Shown here piece after piece: positions 51,128-59,871 of a stretch of DNA of 64,000 nt. The DNA is from Methylobacterium sp. Leaf112 (GTDB taxonomy: Bacteria; Pseudomonadota; Alphaproteobacteria; Rhizobiales; Beijerinckiaceae): assembly GCF_001423295.1 (NCBI RefSeq), contig NZ_LMNG01000029.1:124001-188000 (forward strand), read 5' to 3'. The notes beneath the pieces are model-generated. The model was given only the letters and a program-made list of their open reading frames with translations, was not told the origin of the DNA and searched no databases. Every line of letters starts with the position of its first letter. Within the stretch, counting starts at the first letter, position 1. The position numbers and the translations under genes are program-made.

Positions 51128-52138
51128 TCAGGCGATGCGCTTGTCGGACTGCGACTGGGGCGTGCCGGCGGCGGCCTGGGACAGGCCGCGCACGAGGGCG
51201 CGTCGCGTGAGTTCGACCTTGAACGCGTTCTCGGATTGGGGCTGGGCCGCGGCGACCACGATGTTGGCGGCGGCCGCGAAGGTCTCGTGCGTCGCCGGCT
51301 TTCCGGCGAGGAAGGCTTCGGCTTCCCTGTCGCGCCACGGCTTGTGGGCGACGCCGCCCAGGGCGAACCGGGCGGACCGGATCGTATCGCCGTCGAGGGT
51401 CATCACGGCGGCGACCGACACGAGGGCGAAGGCATAGGACAGGCGGTCGCGCAGCTTGAGGTAGGTATGGTGCGGGCCGAAGGTCTCGTCGGGAAGGTCG
51501 ACGGAGAGCACGATCTCGCCGGGCTTCAGCGTGGTGTCGCGCTCCGGATTGTCCTCCGGCAGGCGGTGGTACTCGGCGAACGGAATCGTCCGCTCGCCCT
51601 CCGGCCCCGCGACCCGCACCACCGCGTCGAGGGCGGCCAGGCCCACGCACATGTCGGAGGGATGGGTGGCGATGCAGCTCGGGCTCGTGCCGAAGATGGC
51701 GTGGATGCGGTTGAGGCCGCCGATGGCCGGGCAGCCGGAGCCGGGCAGGCGTTTGTTGCAGGGTGTCGCTTCGTCGTAGAAATAGTAGCAGCGGGTGCGC
51801 TGGTTGAGGTTGCCGCCCGTCGTGGCGGCGTTGCGCAACTGGCCCGAGGCCCCCGCCAGGATCGCGCTGGCGAGCAACGGGTAACGCTCCTTCACCTGCG
51901 CGTCGTACGCGACGGTGGAATTGGTCACGAGGGCGCCGATGCTGAGGCCGCCGTCGCGCGCCGCGATGGCGTCGAGGGGCAGACGGGTGATGTCGACGAG
52001 GCGGCCCGGCTGCTCGACGTTGTATTTCATCAGATCGACGAGGTTGGTGCCGCCGGCGATGAAGCGCGCGTTGCCCCCTGCCACCGCCTTCACGGCGTCG
52101 GCGACGGTCTCGGGGCGGACGTAATCGAAGCGGTTCAT
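51128..52138 (-). CDS. paoB: FAD-binding subunit of aldehyde oxidoreductase (PaoB-like)
   Basis: 336 residues. The FAD-binding motif FIAGGTNLVDLMK is near residue 27 and ATTGGNLNQRTRC follows. Four Cys (RCYYF, PCNKR, SGCPA, PSCIA) form the extra 4Fe-4S cluster seen in PaoB and absent from most family members. It passes electrons from PaoA to FAD. The ATG overlaps the paoA stop by 4 bp (ATGA), and paoC begins 14 bp after its stop. Confidence 0.92.
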   Translation of the reverse strand: MNRFDYVRPETVADAVKAVAGGNARFIAGGTNLVDLMKYNVEQPGRLVDITRLPLDAIAARDGGLSIGALVTNSTVAYDAQVKERYPLLASAILAGASGQLRNAATTGGNLNQRTRCYYFYDEATPCNKRLPGSGCPAIGGLNRIHAIFGTSPSCIATHPSDMCVGLAALDAVVRVAGPEGERTIPFAEYHRLPEDNPERDTTLKPGEIVLSVDLPDETFGPHHTYLKLRDRLSYAFALVSVAAVMTLDGDTIRSARFALGGVAHKPWRDREAEAFLAGKPATHETFAAAANIVVAAAQPQSENAFKVELTRRALVRGLSQAAAGTPQSQSDKRIA

Positions 52139-52641
52139 TTCGCGGCTCCCGCCTGCATCACGTCTTCGATGGCGTCGACGATGTTGGTGTAGGCGCCGCA
52201 GCGACAGATGTTGCCGCTCATGGCCTCGCGGATCTCTTCGCGCGAATGCGCGTGGCCCTCCGTCATCATGCCCACCGCCGAGCAGAGCTGTCCGGGCGTG
52301 CAGTAACCGCACTGGAACGCATCGTGCTCGACGAAGGCCGCCTGGAGCGGGTGGAGACCGGCGCCCTCGGCCAGGCCCTCGACGGTGGTGATGCTGGCCC
52401 CGTCCTTCATCACGGCGAGGGCCAGACAGGAATTGATCCGCACCCCGTCGACCAGCACCGTACAGGCGCCGCACTGGCCGTGATCGCAGCCCTTCTTCGT
52501 GCCGGTGAGGTCAAGATCCTCGCGCAGCAGGTCGAGGAGGGTGGTCCACGGGGCGACGTCGAGGGTGCGGGCCTGCCCGTTGATCGTCAGGCTGATGGCG
52601 ATGGTGTTCGCCGCGCCGGGCGCGCCGCTTTCGATGAGCAT
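52135..52641 (-). CDS. paoA: 2Fe-2S subunit of aldehyde oxidoreductase (PaoA-like)
   Basis: 168 residues with two 2Fe-2S clusters. The plant-ferredoxin type has ligands in GCDHGQCGACTVLVDG and later NSC. The second is in QCGYCTPGQ and ICRCGAY. It transfers electrons from the molybdenum site. E. coli PaoA has a twin-arginine signal for periplasmic export; here the protein starts directly at the fold (MLIESGAPGA), so the complex should be cytoplasmic. It is the first gene of the operon, divergent from the M20 peptidase gene. Confidence 0.92.
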   Translation of the reverse strand: MLIESGAPGAANTIAISLTINGQARTLDVAPWTTLLDLLREDLDLTGTKKGCDHGQCGACTVLVDGVRINSCLALAVMKDGASITTVEGLAEGAGLHPLQAAFVEHDAFQCGYCTPGQLCSAVGMMTEGHAHSREEIREAMSGNICRCGAYTNIVDAIEDVMQAGAAK

Positions 52642-52854
52642 GGCATGTGTCCGTGACAGAAGCAGCGACCGCAACGGCCGCCGGATTTCGGAAATTCGGT
52701 CGAAACGGCAGGCAGGGGGAAAATCACCGTCCCTGGTCGGTCCACTCGATAACCGTTCCAGATTGCGCCTGTTCCCTTCAGGGCCCGGCGGGAAGGTTTG
52801 CGCCCTCACGGCACCTCGGCTAACCCGGTGTCGATTCCCGACGAAGGACGTCCG

Positions 52855-54252
52855 ATGACTGCGCTCGCTCCGGTTCTCAACGACATCGACCGCGATCTCG
52901 ACAACGCCCTGGAGCGCCTGTTCGCGTTCCTGCGCATCCCGTCCGTCTCCACCGATGCCGCCTACGCACCCCATTGCCGCGCGGCGGCGCAGTGGCTGGA
53001 AGGCACGCTGACGGCGCTCGGCTTCGAGACCGGCATCCACGAGACCTCGCTGCATCCGGTGGTGCTGGCCCATGCGCCGAAGCCCGGCACACCGCACGTG
53101 CTGTTCTACGGCCATTACGACGTGCAGCCGGTCGACCCCCTGGCCCTGTGGGAGACGCCGCCCTTCGAGCCGCGCATGGCCCTGAACGCCAAGGGCGAGC
53201 AGCAGATCGTCGCGCGCGGCGCCTCCGACGACAAGGGTCAGGTCATGACCTTCATCGAGGCCTGCCGGGCGCATCTGGCCATGGAGGGCGAGCTGCCCTG
53301 CGGCGTCACCATCCTGATCGAGGGCGCGGAGGAGAACGGCTCGCAGGGCCTGCCCGAATGGGTCGCGGCGAACCGCGACAAGCTCGACGCCGACATCGTG
53401 CTCGTGTGCGACACCAGCATGTGGAACCCCACCACGCCGGCCATCACCACGTCCCTGCGCGGCCTCGCGTATTTCGAGGTGAAGGTGCGTTGCGCCGACC
53501 GCGACCTGCATTCGGGCTTCTTCGGGGGCGCGGCGCGCAACCCCATCCACGTCCTGTCGAAGATCATCGCCGATCTGCACGACGCCGACGGCAAGGTGGC
53601 GCTACCGGGCTTCTACGAGGGCGTGCGCGAGACGCCGCAGGCCATCCTCGACCAGTGGCGCGGCCTCGACTTCACGGCGGAGACGTTCCTCGGCCCCATC
53701 GGCCTATCGGAGCCAGCCGGCGAGCACGGGCGCATGCTCATCGAACTCGTCCAGTCGCGGCCCGCCTGCGACGTCAACGGCATCATCGGCGGTTATACGG
53801 GCGAGGGCACCAAGACGGTGATCGCCGGCGAGGCCAGCGCCAAGGTCTCGTTCCGCCTCGTGGACGATCAGGACCCCGAGCGGCTCGCCCGCACCTTCGA
53901 GGCCTTCGTGCGTGAAAGAATCCCCGCCGACTGCTCCGTCGAGGTGATCTGCTACAAGGGCAGCCGCGCGATCAGCCTGCCCTACGACATGCCGGAACTC
54001 GACCTCGCCCGCGCGGCGCTGGCCGAGGAATGGGGCGTGCCCGCCGTGACCATCGGGGCCGGCGGCTCGATTCCCATCGTGGGCGACTTCAAACGGCTGC
54101 TGGACCGCAACACGCTCCTGATCGGCTTCGGCCTCGACGACGACCGCATCCACTCACCCAACGAGAAGTACGACCTGAAGAGCTTCCACAAGGGCACCCG
54201 CTCCTGGGCCCGCATCCTGGCGGCCTTCGGCGCCGCCGGGCGGGCGGCCTGA
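52855..54252 (+). CDS. M20 family metallopeptidase (dipeptidase)
   Basis: 465 residues. The M20 two-zinc site is visible: YGHYDVQP (His and Asp), GASDDKGQ (bridging Asp), EGAEENGS (general base and ligand Glu), CDTS and a terminal His in DRIHSPNEKY. The lid domain holds LHSGFFGGAARNP. It is similar to carnosinase-like and ArgE/DapE-type dipeptidases of about 460 residues, with exact substrate unknown. An AAGGA site precedes the ATG at 52855. Confidence 0.93.
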   Translation: MTALAPVLNDIDRDLDNALERLFAFLRIPSVSTDAAYAPHCRAAAQWLEGTLTALGFETGIHETSLHPVVLAHAPKPGTPHVLFYGHYDVQPVDPLALWETPPFEPRMALNAKGEQQIVARGASDDKGQVMTFIEACRAHLAMEGELPCGVTILIEGAEENGSQGLPEWVAANRDKLDADIVLVCDTSMWNPTTPAITTSLRGLAYFEVKVRCADRDLHSGFFGGAARNPIHVLSKIIADLHDADGKVALPGFYEGVRETPQAILDQWRGLDFTAETFLGPIGLSEPAGEHGRMLIELVQSRPACDVNGIIGGYTGEGTKTVIAGEASAKVSFRLVDDQDPERLARTFEAFVRERIPADCSVEVICYKGSRAISLPYDMPELDLARAALAEEWGVPAVTIGAGGSIPIVGDFKRLLDRNTLLIGFGLDDDRIHSPNEKYDLKSFHKGTRSWARILAAFGAAGRAA

Positions 54253-54296
54253 GGGCTGTCGGAGAAACGCGACTTGCGTATCCGCGTCCCGTCCCG

Positions 54297-54971
54297 ATGA
54301 CGGAGCCATCCGCGCAGCGGGTCGACGGACATCTCTTCGCGGTGGGCGAAGGCGTCTTCGTCGTCCGCTATCCCCTGTCCACCGCCCTGCCGATTCCCCT
54401 GGGCCTCGGCGCGGGCGAACTCCTGACCTGGGCGTTCTGCGGCCTAGGCCGGCCCGGCACGGAGCCGATGGCGCTCCTCGTCCTCTCCGCCCACGATCCG
54501 GGTGGGAGCCTGACCGTCGCGACGCATTTCCACGATCTGCTCGTCTCGGTTCCGCCGCCGCGTCCGGCGGCCGAACTCGATCCGGCCGAGCGCGCGGCCC
54601 TGTGCCCGGCCGTGCTCGGCGCCCTGACCCCCGCGACCTACGGCGCCCTCACCCCGTTGCTGGCGCTCCTCGGCCCCGCCCTGTCGGCCCTCGCCGAAAG
54701 TCGGGAGGCCTCGGCCGGCGCACCCGACCTCGCGCTAGCGGGTTCGGGCGAGGCGACCCTGACGGGCAGCCGTGTCCCGAGCGTCCTGATGCTGCGCTCC
54801 GGTGCCCGGTGGCGCTGCGCCCGGGTGGCGCGGGCCCGCTTGCGTTTCGGTGCCGCGCCCCATGCGGTCCTCACCCTCGATCCCGTCTGGGGCGAGCCCG
54901 CCACGGGCACCACCGACGCCGCCCTCCTCGTCGGATCGGACGGGATCACCGCCGTTCGGGTGCGCCCGTGA
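54297..54971 (+). CDS. Unknown protein at head of the glycosyltransferase operon
   Basis: 224 residues. I recognise no family. The sequence begins with a predicted beta-rich half (LFAVGEGVFVVRYPLS, MALLVLSAHD) and an Ala/Leu-rich helical middle. It ends with strands that include VLMLRSGARWRC, then RLRFGAAPHAVLTLD. No signal peptide or membrane helix is visible. Its stop overlaps the GTG start of the following GT4 gene, so the products are probably made together. A carbohydrate-binding or adaptor role would be a guess. Confidence 0.7.
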   Translation: MTEPSAQRVDGHLFAVGEGVFVVRYPLSTALPIPLGLGAGELLTWAFCGLGRPGTEPMALLVLSAHDPGGSLTVATHFHDLLVSVPPPRPAAELDPAERAALCPAVLGALTPATYGALTPLLALLGPALSALAESREASAGAPDLALAGSGEATLTGSRVPSVLMLRSGARWRCARVARARLRFGAAPHAVLTLDPVWGEPATGTTDAALLVGSDGITAVRVRP

Positions 54972-56833
54972 GCCGCCCGACCGTCCTCGTGATCGCGCCG
55001 ATGCCGGCCTTCCCGACGAGCGCCGGCAACCGGCGCCGCCTCGTCACCACCTGCGAATCCCTGGCGCGGGGCGGGTTCGCCGTCGATCTCGCCTACTTCG
55101 CCCACGAAGACCAGATCTACCGCCGCTTCGGCCAGCACCCGCCCACCGATGCGTCGGCCATGGCCCGGCATTTCCAGCGGACCTTCTGGATCGAACCGAA
55201 GGCCGCGATCCCCCTCAAGACGCGCGCCCGGCACTTCGATATCGACGATTGGTGCCCCGACGAACTCGTGGACTTCGTCGCCTGGTACTGTGCGGCCTAC
55301 CCCGAGACCCGCGCCGTCCTGGTCAATTACGTGTTCCTGTCGCGCTGCCTCGCGGCGGTGCCGCCCGGCCGACTCACCCTCATCGACACCCACGATCGCT
55401 TCGCCGACCGGCAGGCGCAGTACCGCCCGTTTCGGGCCGAGCCGAATTTCTTCTACACCGACGTGGCCGGGGAAGCGGCCGGGCTCGACCGGGCGGACGT
55501 GGTGCTGGCGATTCAAGCGGAGGAGGCGGCGCATTTCGCGGCGATCACGCGCGCGCACATCCACCTCCTGCCGCCGCATTTCCCGGCCCGCCGGCCGTTC
55601 CGCGCCCCCGAGCGCCTCGCCCGGATCGGCTTCATCGGCCACGGCAACGATCCGAACCTTTTCTCCATCGGGCGCTTCGCCGAAGCCTGGAGCGCGGATT
55701 GTAGACCGGGCCGGCCGATCCTCGTCATCGCCGGCGAGATCTGCGCGGGCCTCGGGGCGAGGCCACGACCGGGCATCGAGTTAGCCGGCTATGTCGATCG
55801 GATCGAGGACTTCTACGACGGCGTCGATCTCGTCGTGGCACCGATGCTCATGGGCAGCGGTCTCAAGATGAAGGTCGCCGAGGCCCTCTCTTTCGGCGTC
55901 CCCGTCATCGGCACCAGCATCGGTTTCGAGGGTTTTTCGCCCATCGCTCCGGCCCATCGCTGCGCAGGTGTGGACGAGGTCAAGGCGCAGGTGCTCACCC
56001 TCGTGGAAGACGCCCGCGGGCTGGCGGCGCTGACAGAGGCCTGCGCGAATTTATTTGCCAGCTATAATTCCGGCACGCAGGTGGCGGAGGACGCGCTTCT
56101 GACGCTCTTGCGGGCGCACATCGGAGATCTGATCCCCGAACGCGGCGATGCGGTGCCTCCCGCAGCCATCGATGAACACGATCCGGTCACCCTGGCGTTG
56201 CCCGGTGGCGCCCTGACCTGCGTGGCCGGCCTCGGCACGGCGGAGCCGGACGATGCCCGACACGGCATTCTCATCGCCACCGAACGCGCGGCCCCGCCGG
56301 GCACGGCCCCCTATTCGCCCGAGCGGCGGCGCTGGTTCGTGCAAGCGGAGCAGGGACCCTCGAGGGGAATCGCGAGCGGCCTCGCCGGAGCCGAAGTCGC
56401 CCTTGGTCCCGAATGGGTGCGGGGGCGCCGGTTGCCGCCGGCCCTCCGCGCCGCCGTAGCGGTGGAGATCGCCGGGGTGCAGCCCGATTGGGAGGCCGAG
56501 GCGCGCCTCGTCGGCGCCGGACCCCGACGGTTCGTCCTAGCTCTGGCGCTGCCGAGTCACCTCGTCGTCGGCCGCCATCCGGGCGCGGCGTTTCTGATCG
56601 AACCCGACGCGGCGCTGGAACTGACCCTGGGCGCCATCACGCCCCTCGGGCTCGCCCAGGGGCTGCCGTTCCTGAGCGCGACGCGCACGGATCTCGCGCC
56701 CGTCCCGGCGAGCCTCACCCTGGACGGAGGAGAGGCGCCGACGAACGGAGGCCTTCTGCTGATCCTGCACGACGACCTCGTCGGCCGCGTTCGGCTGGCC
56801 GCCGCCGGCTCGTCCCCCGGACTTCACCCATGA
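54968..56833 (+). CDS. GT4 glycosyltransferase with unrecognised C-terminal domain
   Basis: 621 residues from a GTG overlapping the previous stop. Residues 1-385 form a GT-B fold of the GT4 kind, beginning TVLVIAPMPAFPTSAGNRRR and containing ARIGFIGHGNDPN. The donor-site segment is APMLMGSGLKMKVAEALSFG (Glu-x7-Glu reduced). Residues 400-621 are beta-rich and unknown to me. They resemble in style the protein encoded just upstream. The last codons and the next start lie in a 15-bp tandem repeat. Confidence 0.82.
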   Translation: MSRPTVLVIAPMPAFPTSAGNRRRLVTTCESLARGGFAVDLAYFAHEDQIYRRFGQHPPTDASAMARHFQRTFWIEPKAAIPLKTRARHFDIDDWCPDELVDFVAWYCAAYPETRAVLVNYVFLSRCLAAVPPGRLTLIDTHDRFADRQAQYRPFRAEPNFFYTDVAGEAAGLDRADVVLAIQAEEAAHFAAITRAHIHLLPPHFPARRPFRAPERLARIGFIGHGNDPNLFSIGRFAEAWSADCRPGRPILVIAGEICAGLGARPRPGIELAGYVDRIEDFYDGVDLVVAPMLMGSGLKMKVAEALSFGVPVIGTSIGFEGFSPIAPAHRCAGVDEVKAQVLTLVEDARGLAALTEACANLFASYNSGTQVAEDALLTLLRAHIGDLIPERGDAVPPAAIDEHDPVTLALPGGALTCVAGLGTAEPDDARHGILIATERAAPPGTAPYSPERRRWFVQAEQGPSRGIASGLAGAEVALGPEWVRGRRLPPALRAAVAVEIAGVQPDWEAEARLVGAGPRRFVLALALPSHLVVGRHPGAAFLIEPDAALELTLGAITPLGLAQGLPFLSATRTDLAPVPASLTLDGGEAPTNGGLLLILHDDLVGRVRLAAAGSSPGLHP

Positions 56834-56864
56834 CGACTTCACCCACGACCACATCGCCCATGAC
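56820..56864 (+). repeat. 15-bp tandem repeat over a stop/start junction
   Basis: Three units: GACTTCACCCATGAC, GACTTCACCCACGAC, CACATCGCCCATGAC. The first holds the overlapping ATGA of the GT4 and GT2-GT4 genes. The third holds a second in-frame ATG, giving the start MTTSPTTTSPMT. Confidence 0.75.
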
Positions 56865-58914
56865 GCCGCTGTTCGAAGCCGTCGATGCCGCCACCGGCCG
56901 CAAGGCCGCCCTCGCCGAGGCGGCCCTTATCTGGAATTCCCTGTTCCTCAACGATGTCCGCATCGGCTTCCGATCGGAAGCGACGCCGCGCGTGTCCATC
57001 GTCATCGTCGCGCGCGGCGCCCGCCACATGCTGGCCTGGACCCTCTACCGCCTCGCCGCCGGGCAGGCCCTGGCTGGCGTGCCCTTCGAGGTCATCGTCG
57101 TCGACAACGCCTCCGATGCCGAGACCCGCACCCTGTTCGCCCGGGTCGACGGCGCCGAGGTTGTGCTCAACGACGAGAATATCGGCTTCGGCCCCGCCTG
57201 CAACGCGGGCGCGGCGCTGGCGCGCGGGCCGTATCTCCTGTTCCTCAACCCCGATGTCGACCTGATGCCCGGGGCTCTCCGCGCCCTCCTCGACACCTTC
57301 ACGGAGTTCGACGCCGTCGGCATCGCCGGTGCCCGCCTCGTGTTCCCGGGCGGCGTCCTCCAGGAAGCCGGAGCGAATTTTCGCGACGACGCCCAGACCA
57401 CGCATCCATACGGCCGGGGCGGCGCCGATGCCTTCGCGCCCGAGGCCTCCTTCGCCCGCGAAGTCGGCTACGTTTCGGGCGCCGTGCTGATGATCGAGGC
57501 CGCCCTGTTCGGGCAGCTCGGCGGGTTCGACGATTGGTTCGCGCCGGCCTATTTCGAGGACACGGATCTGTGCGTGCGCTGCCACCAGGCCGGGCGCCGG
57601 GTGGTGTATCAGCCCCGTGCCATCGCGATCCACGTCGAGAACGTCACAAGCGCCCGGCGCGACGACGTCGAGCGCCTGCTCGACCGCAACCGCGCGCGCT
57701 TTCGCGAGCGCCATGCGGCGTGGCTGTTCGGGCAGGGACCGCAGCGCACCGGCTTCGCCGCCCGCGACCACGACCCCTGGACCCTGCGCGTCCTCTACGT
57801 CGAGGACCGGGCGCCGCACCTCGACCTCGGTGCCGGCCTGCCGCGTGCCAACCACATCCTCAACGCCATGGCGGGTCTCGGCTACGCGGTGACGTTCTGC
57901 TCCATCCACGGCGAGCGCGAGGAACCGGGCCGGCTCACCCGCGACCTCTCCACCCGCATCGAGATCGTCGAGCCCTGCGGCGAGGCCGGCCTGCGCCGCC
58001 TCGTCCAGGAGCGGCCGGAATACTACGACGTGCTCTGGGTCAGCCGCCCGCCGAACATCGACCGGACTTGCCACGTGCTGCACGATCTCGGGCTCACCCC
58101 GCGGGATGTCGGGCGCTCCCGAATCGTGTTCGATTCGGAGGCCGTGTTCGCCCTGCGCGGCTTCGTCACCGAGGCGCTCTCCGGCGCTCCCGCCCACGGC
58201 CCCGCCCTGGCGCGGGCCTGCGCGCGCGAGATCCGCCACTTCGCCGTGGCCGACCACGTGGTCTGCGTCTCGGAGGCCGAGGCGCGGGTGCTGCGGGCGA
58301 GCGGCGTTCCCAACGCCACGGTGCTGGGCCATGCGCTGACCTTCCGGGACGACCCGCCCGATTTCTCGGCGCGCGACGGCTTCGTGTTCCTCGGGTCGCT
58401 GGCCCGCGAGGGCGAGCCCAACATCGATTCCCTCGATTGGTTCTTTTCGGACGTCTGGCCCCTTCTTCGCGCGCGTATGCCGGATGCGCACGTCACCCTC
58501 GTCGGCGCCGTGGCGCCGTCCATCCGTGAACGGCTTTCGGGCGAGGGGGTGCGGATCCTCGGCCGCGTCGACGCGGTCGGCCCGATCCTCGATGCCGCCC
58601 GCGTGTCGCTGGCCCCGACGCGCTTTGCCGCCGGCATCCCGCACAAGGTCCACGAGACCGTGGCGCACGGCCTGCCCGGCGTGGTCACGCCGATCCTCGC
58701 CGCGCAGATCGGCTGGCCGGACGGCACCGGCTCCCTGACCCGCGACTGGCGCGATCCGGCAGGCTTCGCCGAGGCCCTGGCGAGCCTCCACACGGACGAC
58801 GCCCTCTGGACCGAGGTTCGGCGGGCCGGTCTCGATCGGATCCGGGCCGACTGCGACCCCACGCGCTACGCGCAGACCCTGCGCCGTCTCTGCGAGGCAC
58901 CGACCTTCGCATGA
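56830..58914 (+). CDS. Double glycosyltransferase, GT2 fused to GT4
   Basis: 694 residues. Residues 55-300 are a GT2 (GT-A) domain with SIVIVARG, IVVDNASDAET, the DxD-like NPDVDLMPG (Asp142, Asp144) and FEDTDLCVRCHQAGRRV. It is related to rhamnosyl-type transferases. Residues 318-690 are a GT4 domain with LGSLAREGEPNIDSLDWF, VTLVGA and AAGIPHKVHETVAHGLP. The two catalytic units on one chain suggest addition of two successive sugars. There are no membrane helices. Start and stop overlap the neighbours by ATGA. Confidence 0.85.
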   Translation: MTTSPTTTSPMTPLFEAVDAATGRKAALAEAALIWNSLFLNDVRIGFRSEATPRVSIVIVARGARHMLAWTLYRLAAGQALAGVPFEVIVVDNASDAETRTLFARVDGAEVVLNDENIGFGPACNAGAALARGPYLLFLNPDVDLMPGALRALLDTFTEFDAVGIAGARLVFPGGVLQEAGANFRDDAQTTHPYGRGGADAFAPEASFAREVGYVSGAVLMIEAALFGQLGGFDDWFAPAYFEDTDLCVRCHQAGRRVVYQPRAIAIHVENVTSARRDDVERLLDRNRARFRERHAAWLFGQGPQRTGFAARDHDPWTLRVLYVEDRAPHLDLGAGLPRANHILNAMAGLGYAVTFCSIHGEREEPGRLTRDLSTRIEIVEPCGEAGLRRLVQERPEYYDVLWVSRPPNIDRTCHVLHDLGLTPRDVGRSRIVFDSEAVFALRGFVTEALSGAPAHGPALARACAREIRHFAVADHVVCVSEAEARVLRASGVPNATVLGHALTFRDDPPDFSARDGFVFLGSLAREGEPNIDSLDWFFSDVWPLLRARMPDAHVTLVGAVAPSIRERLSGEGVRILGRVDAVGPILDAARVSLAPTRFAAGIPHKVHETVAHGLPGVVTPILAAQIGWPDGTGSLTRDWRDPAGFAEALASLHTDDALWTEVRRAGLDRIRADCDPTRYAQTLRRLCEAPTFA

Positions 58915-59777
58915 GCGCGAAACCCAACCCCCGCCAGCGTGCCGTCGCGCGCATCACGGGACTCGTTCGTCGGCTCATCATCGGCCGTGTGCCGCGCCTG
59001 TTCGACGAGGCTTTCTACCGGACGCGCTACCCCGACGTGGCCCGTTCCGGGATCGACCCGTATTGGCACTACGTCCGGCGCGGCGCCGGCCTCGGCTACG
59101 ATCCGAACGCGGATTTCGACACGGCGTATTATCGCCGCCAGAGTGGGCCGACCCGCCTCGACCCCGTGCGGCATTACCTGCGCACGGGCGCCGCCGCCGG
59201 CCTCGATCCGAGCCCGGCCTTCAGCACCCTGATGTATCTCGCCCGCTATCCCGATGTCGGGCGGGCGGGCATCAACCCCCTCCTGCATTTCCGTCAGGAC
59301 GGGCGCCCCGAAGGCCGCATCGCCGCGCCGTCCTCCACCGGGCCCGACCAGTGGGTGGCGCTGGCCGGCGTGCGGGCCGCTCACCGGTGGGATTACCCCA
59401 GTGCGGAGACCCCGCGCTTTACCCTCGCTTTCCGGCGCGACATCCCCGTCGAGGCCTGCCCCAACGACGCGCCCCGGCTCTGCCTCGTCCTGACCCTCGA
59501 CGAATCCGAGATGGCCGCCCTCGTGGCGACCGTCGAGGGCTTCGCACAGGGGATCGCGGACGCCGTCGCCCTCGACATCGACACGACCGCGCGACCGCAC
59601 CCGCCGCGCCCGACGGCGATCCTCGCCCTGGAGCAGTGCTTCCACGGGACCGGCGCGGATGGGGAACGGCGCCTGCGCTACGCCGAGGCCCGGCTGTGGG
59701 ACCTCGTACCCGAGCGGCCGCGCGTCCGCGCCATCGGCCGGGGCGGCGGCCTCTCCGTCGGCGTGCCCGCCGGCTGA
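58911..59777 (+). CDS. Protein with three YPDV-type repeats, glycosyltransferase-associated
   Basis: 288 residues. Three repeats of about 32 residues, near 31-62, 69-97 and 104-134, follow the pattern F-x-x-x-Y-x-x-x-YPDV-x4-G-x-[DN]P-x-x-HY/F-x-x-x-G. The middle copy is shortened and lacks YPDV. I have seen this repeat attached to glycosyltransferases and cell-surface polysaccharide proteins. Residues 150-288 are unrecognised. Its start overlaps the GT2-GT4 stop (ATGA). No catalytic motif or signal peptide is evident. Confidence 0.75.
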   Translation: MSAKPNPRQRAVARITGLVRRLIIGRVPRLFDEAFYRTRYPDVARSGIDPYWHYVRRGAGLGYDPNADFDTAYYRRQSGPTRLDPVRHYLRTGAAAGLDPSPAFSTLMYLARYPDVGRAGINPLLHFRQDGRPEGRIAAPSSTGPDQWVALAGVRAAHRWDYPSAETPRFTLAFRRDIPVEACPNDAPRLCLVLTLDESEMAALVATVEGFAQGIADAVALDIDTTARPHPPRPTAILALEQCFHGTGADGERRLRYAEARLWDLVPERPRVRAIGRGGGLSVGVPAG

Positions 59778-59871
59778 CGCGGCGCGCTTGCGTGCGTTCG
59801 GGCGCGCTGACACAGTCGGCGCAATGGGTTGACGGGCGCCAAGCCCGCGCCCGACGGCACGGGAGCGAGGC

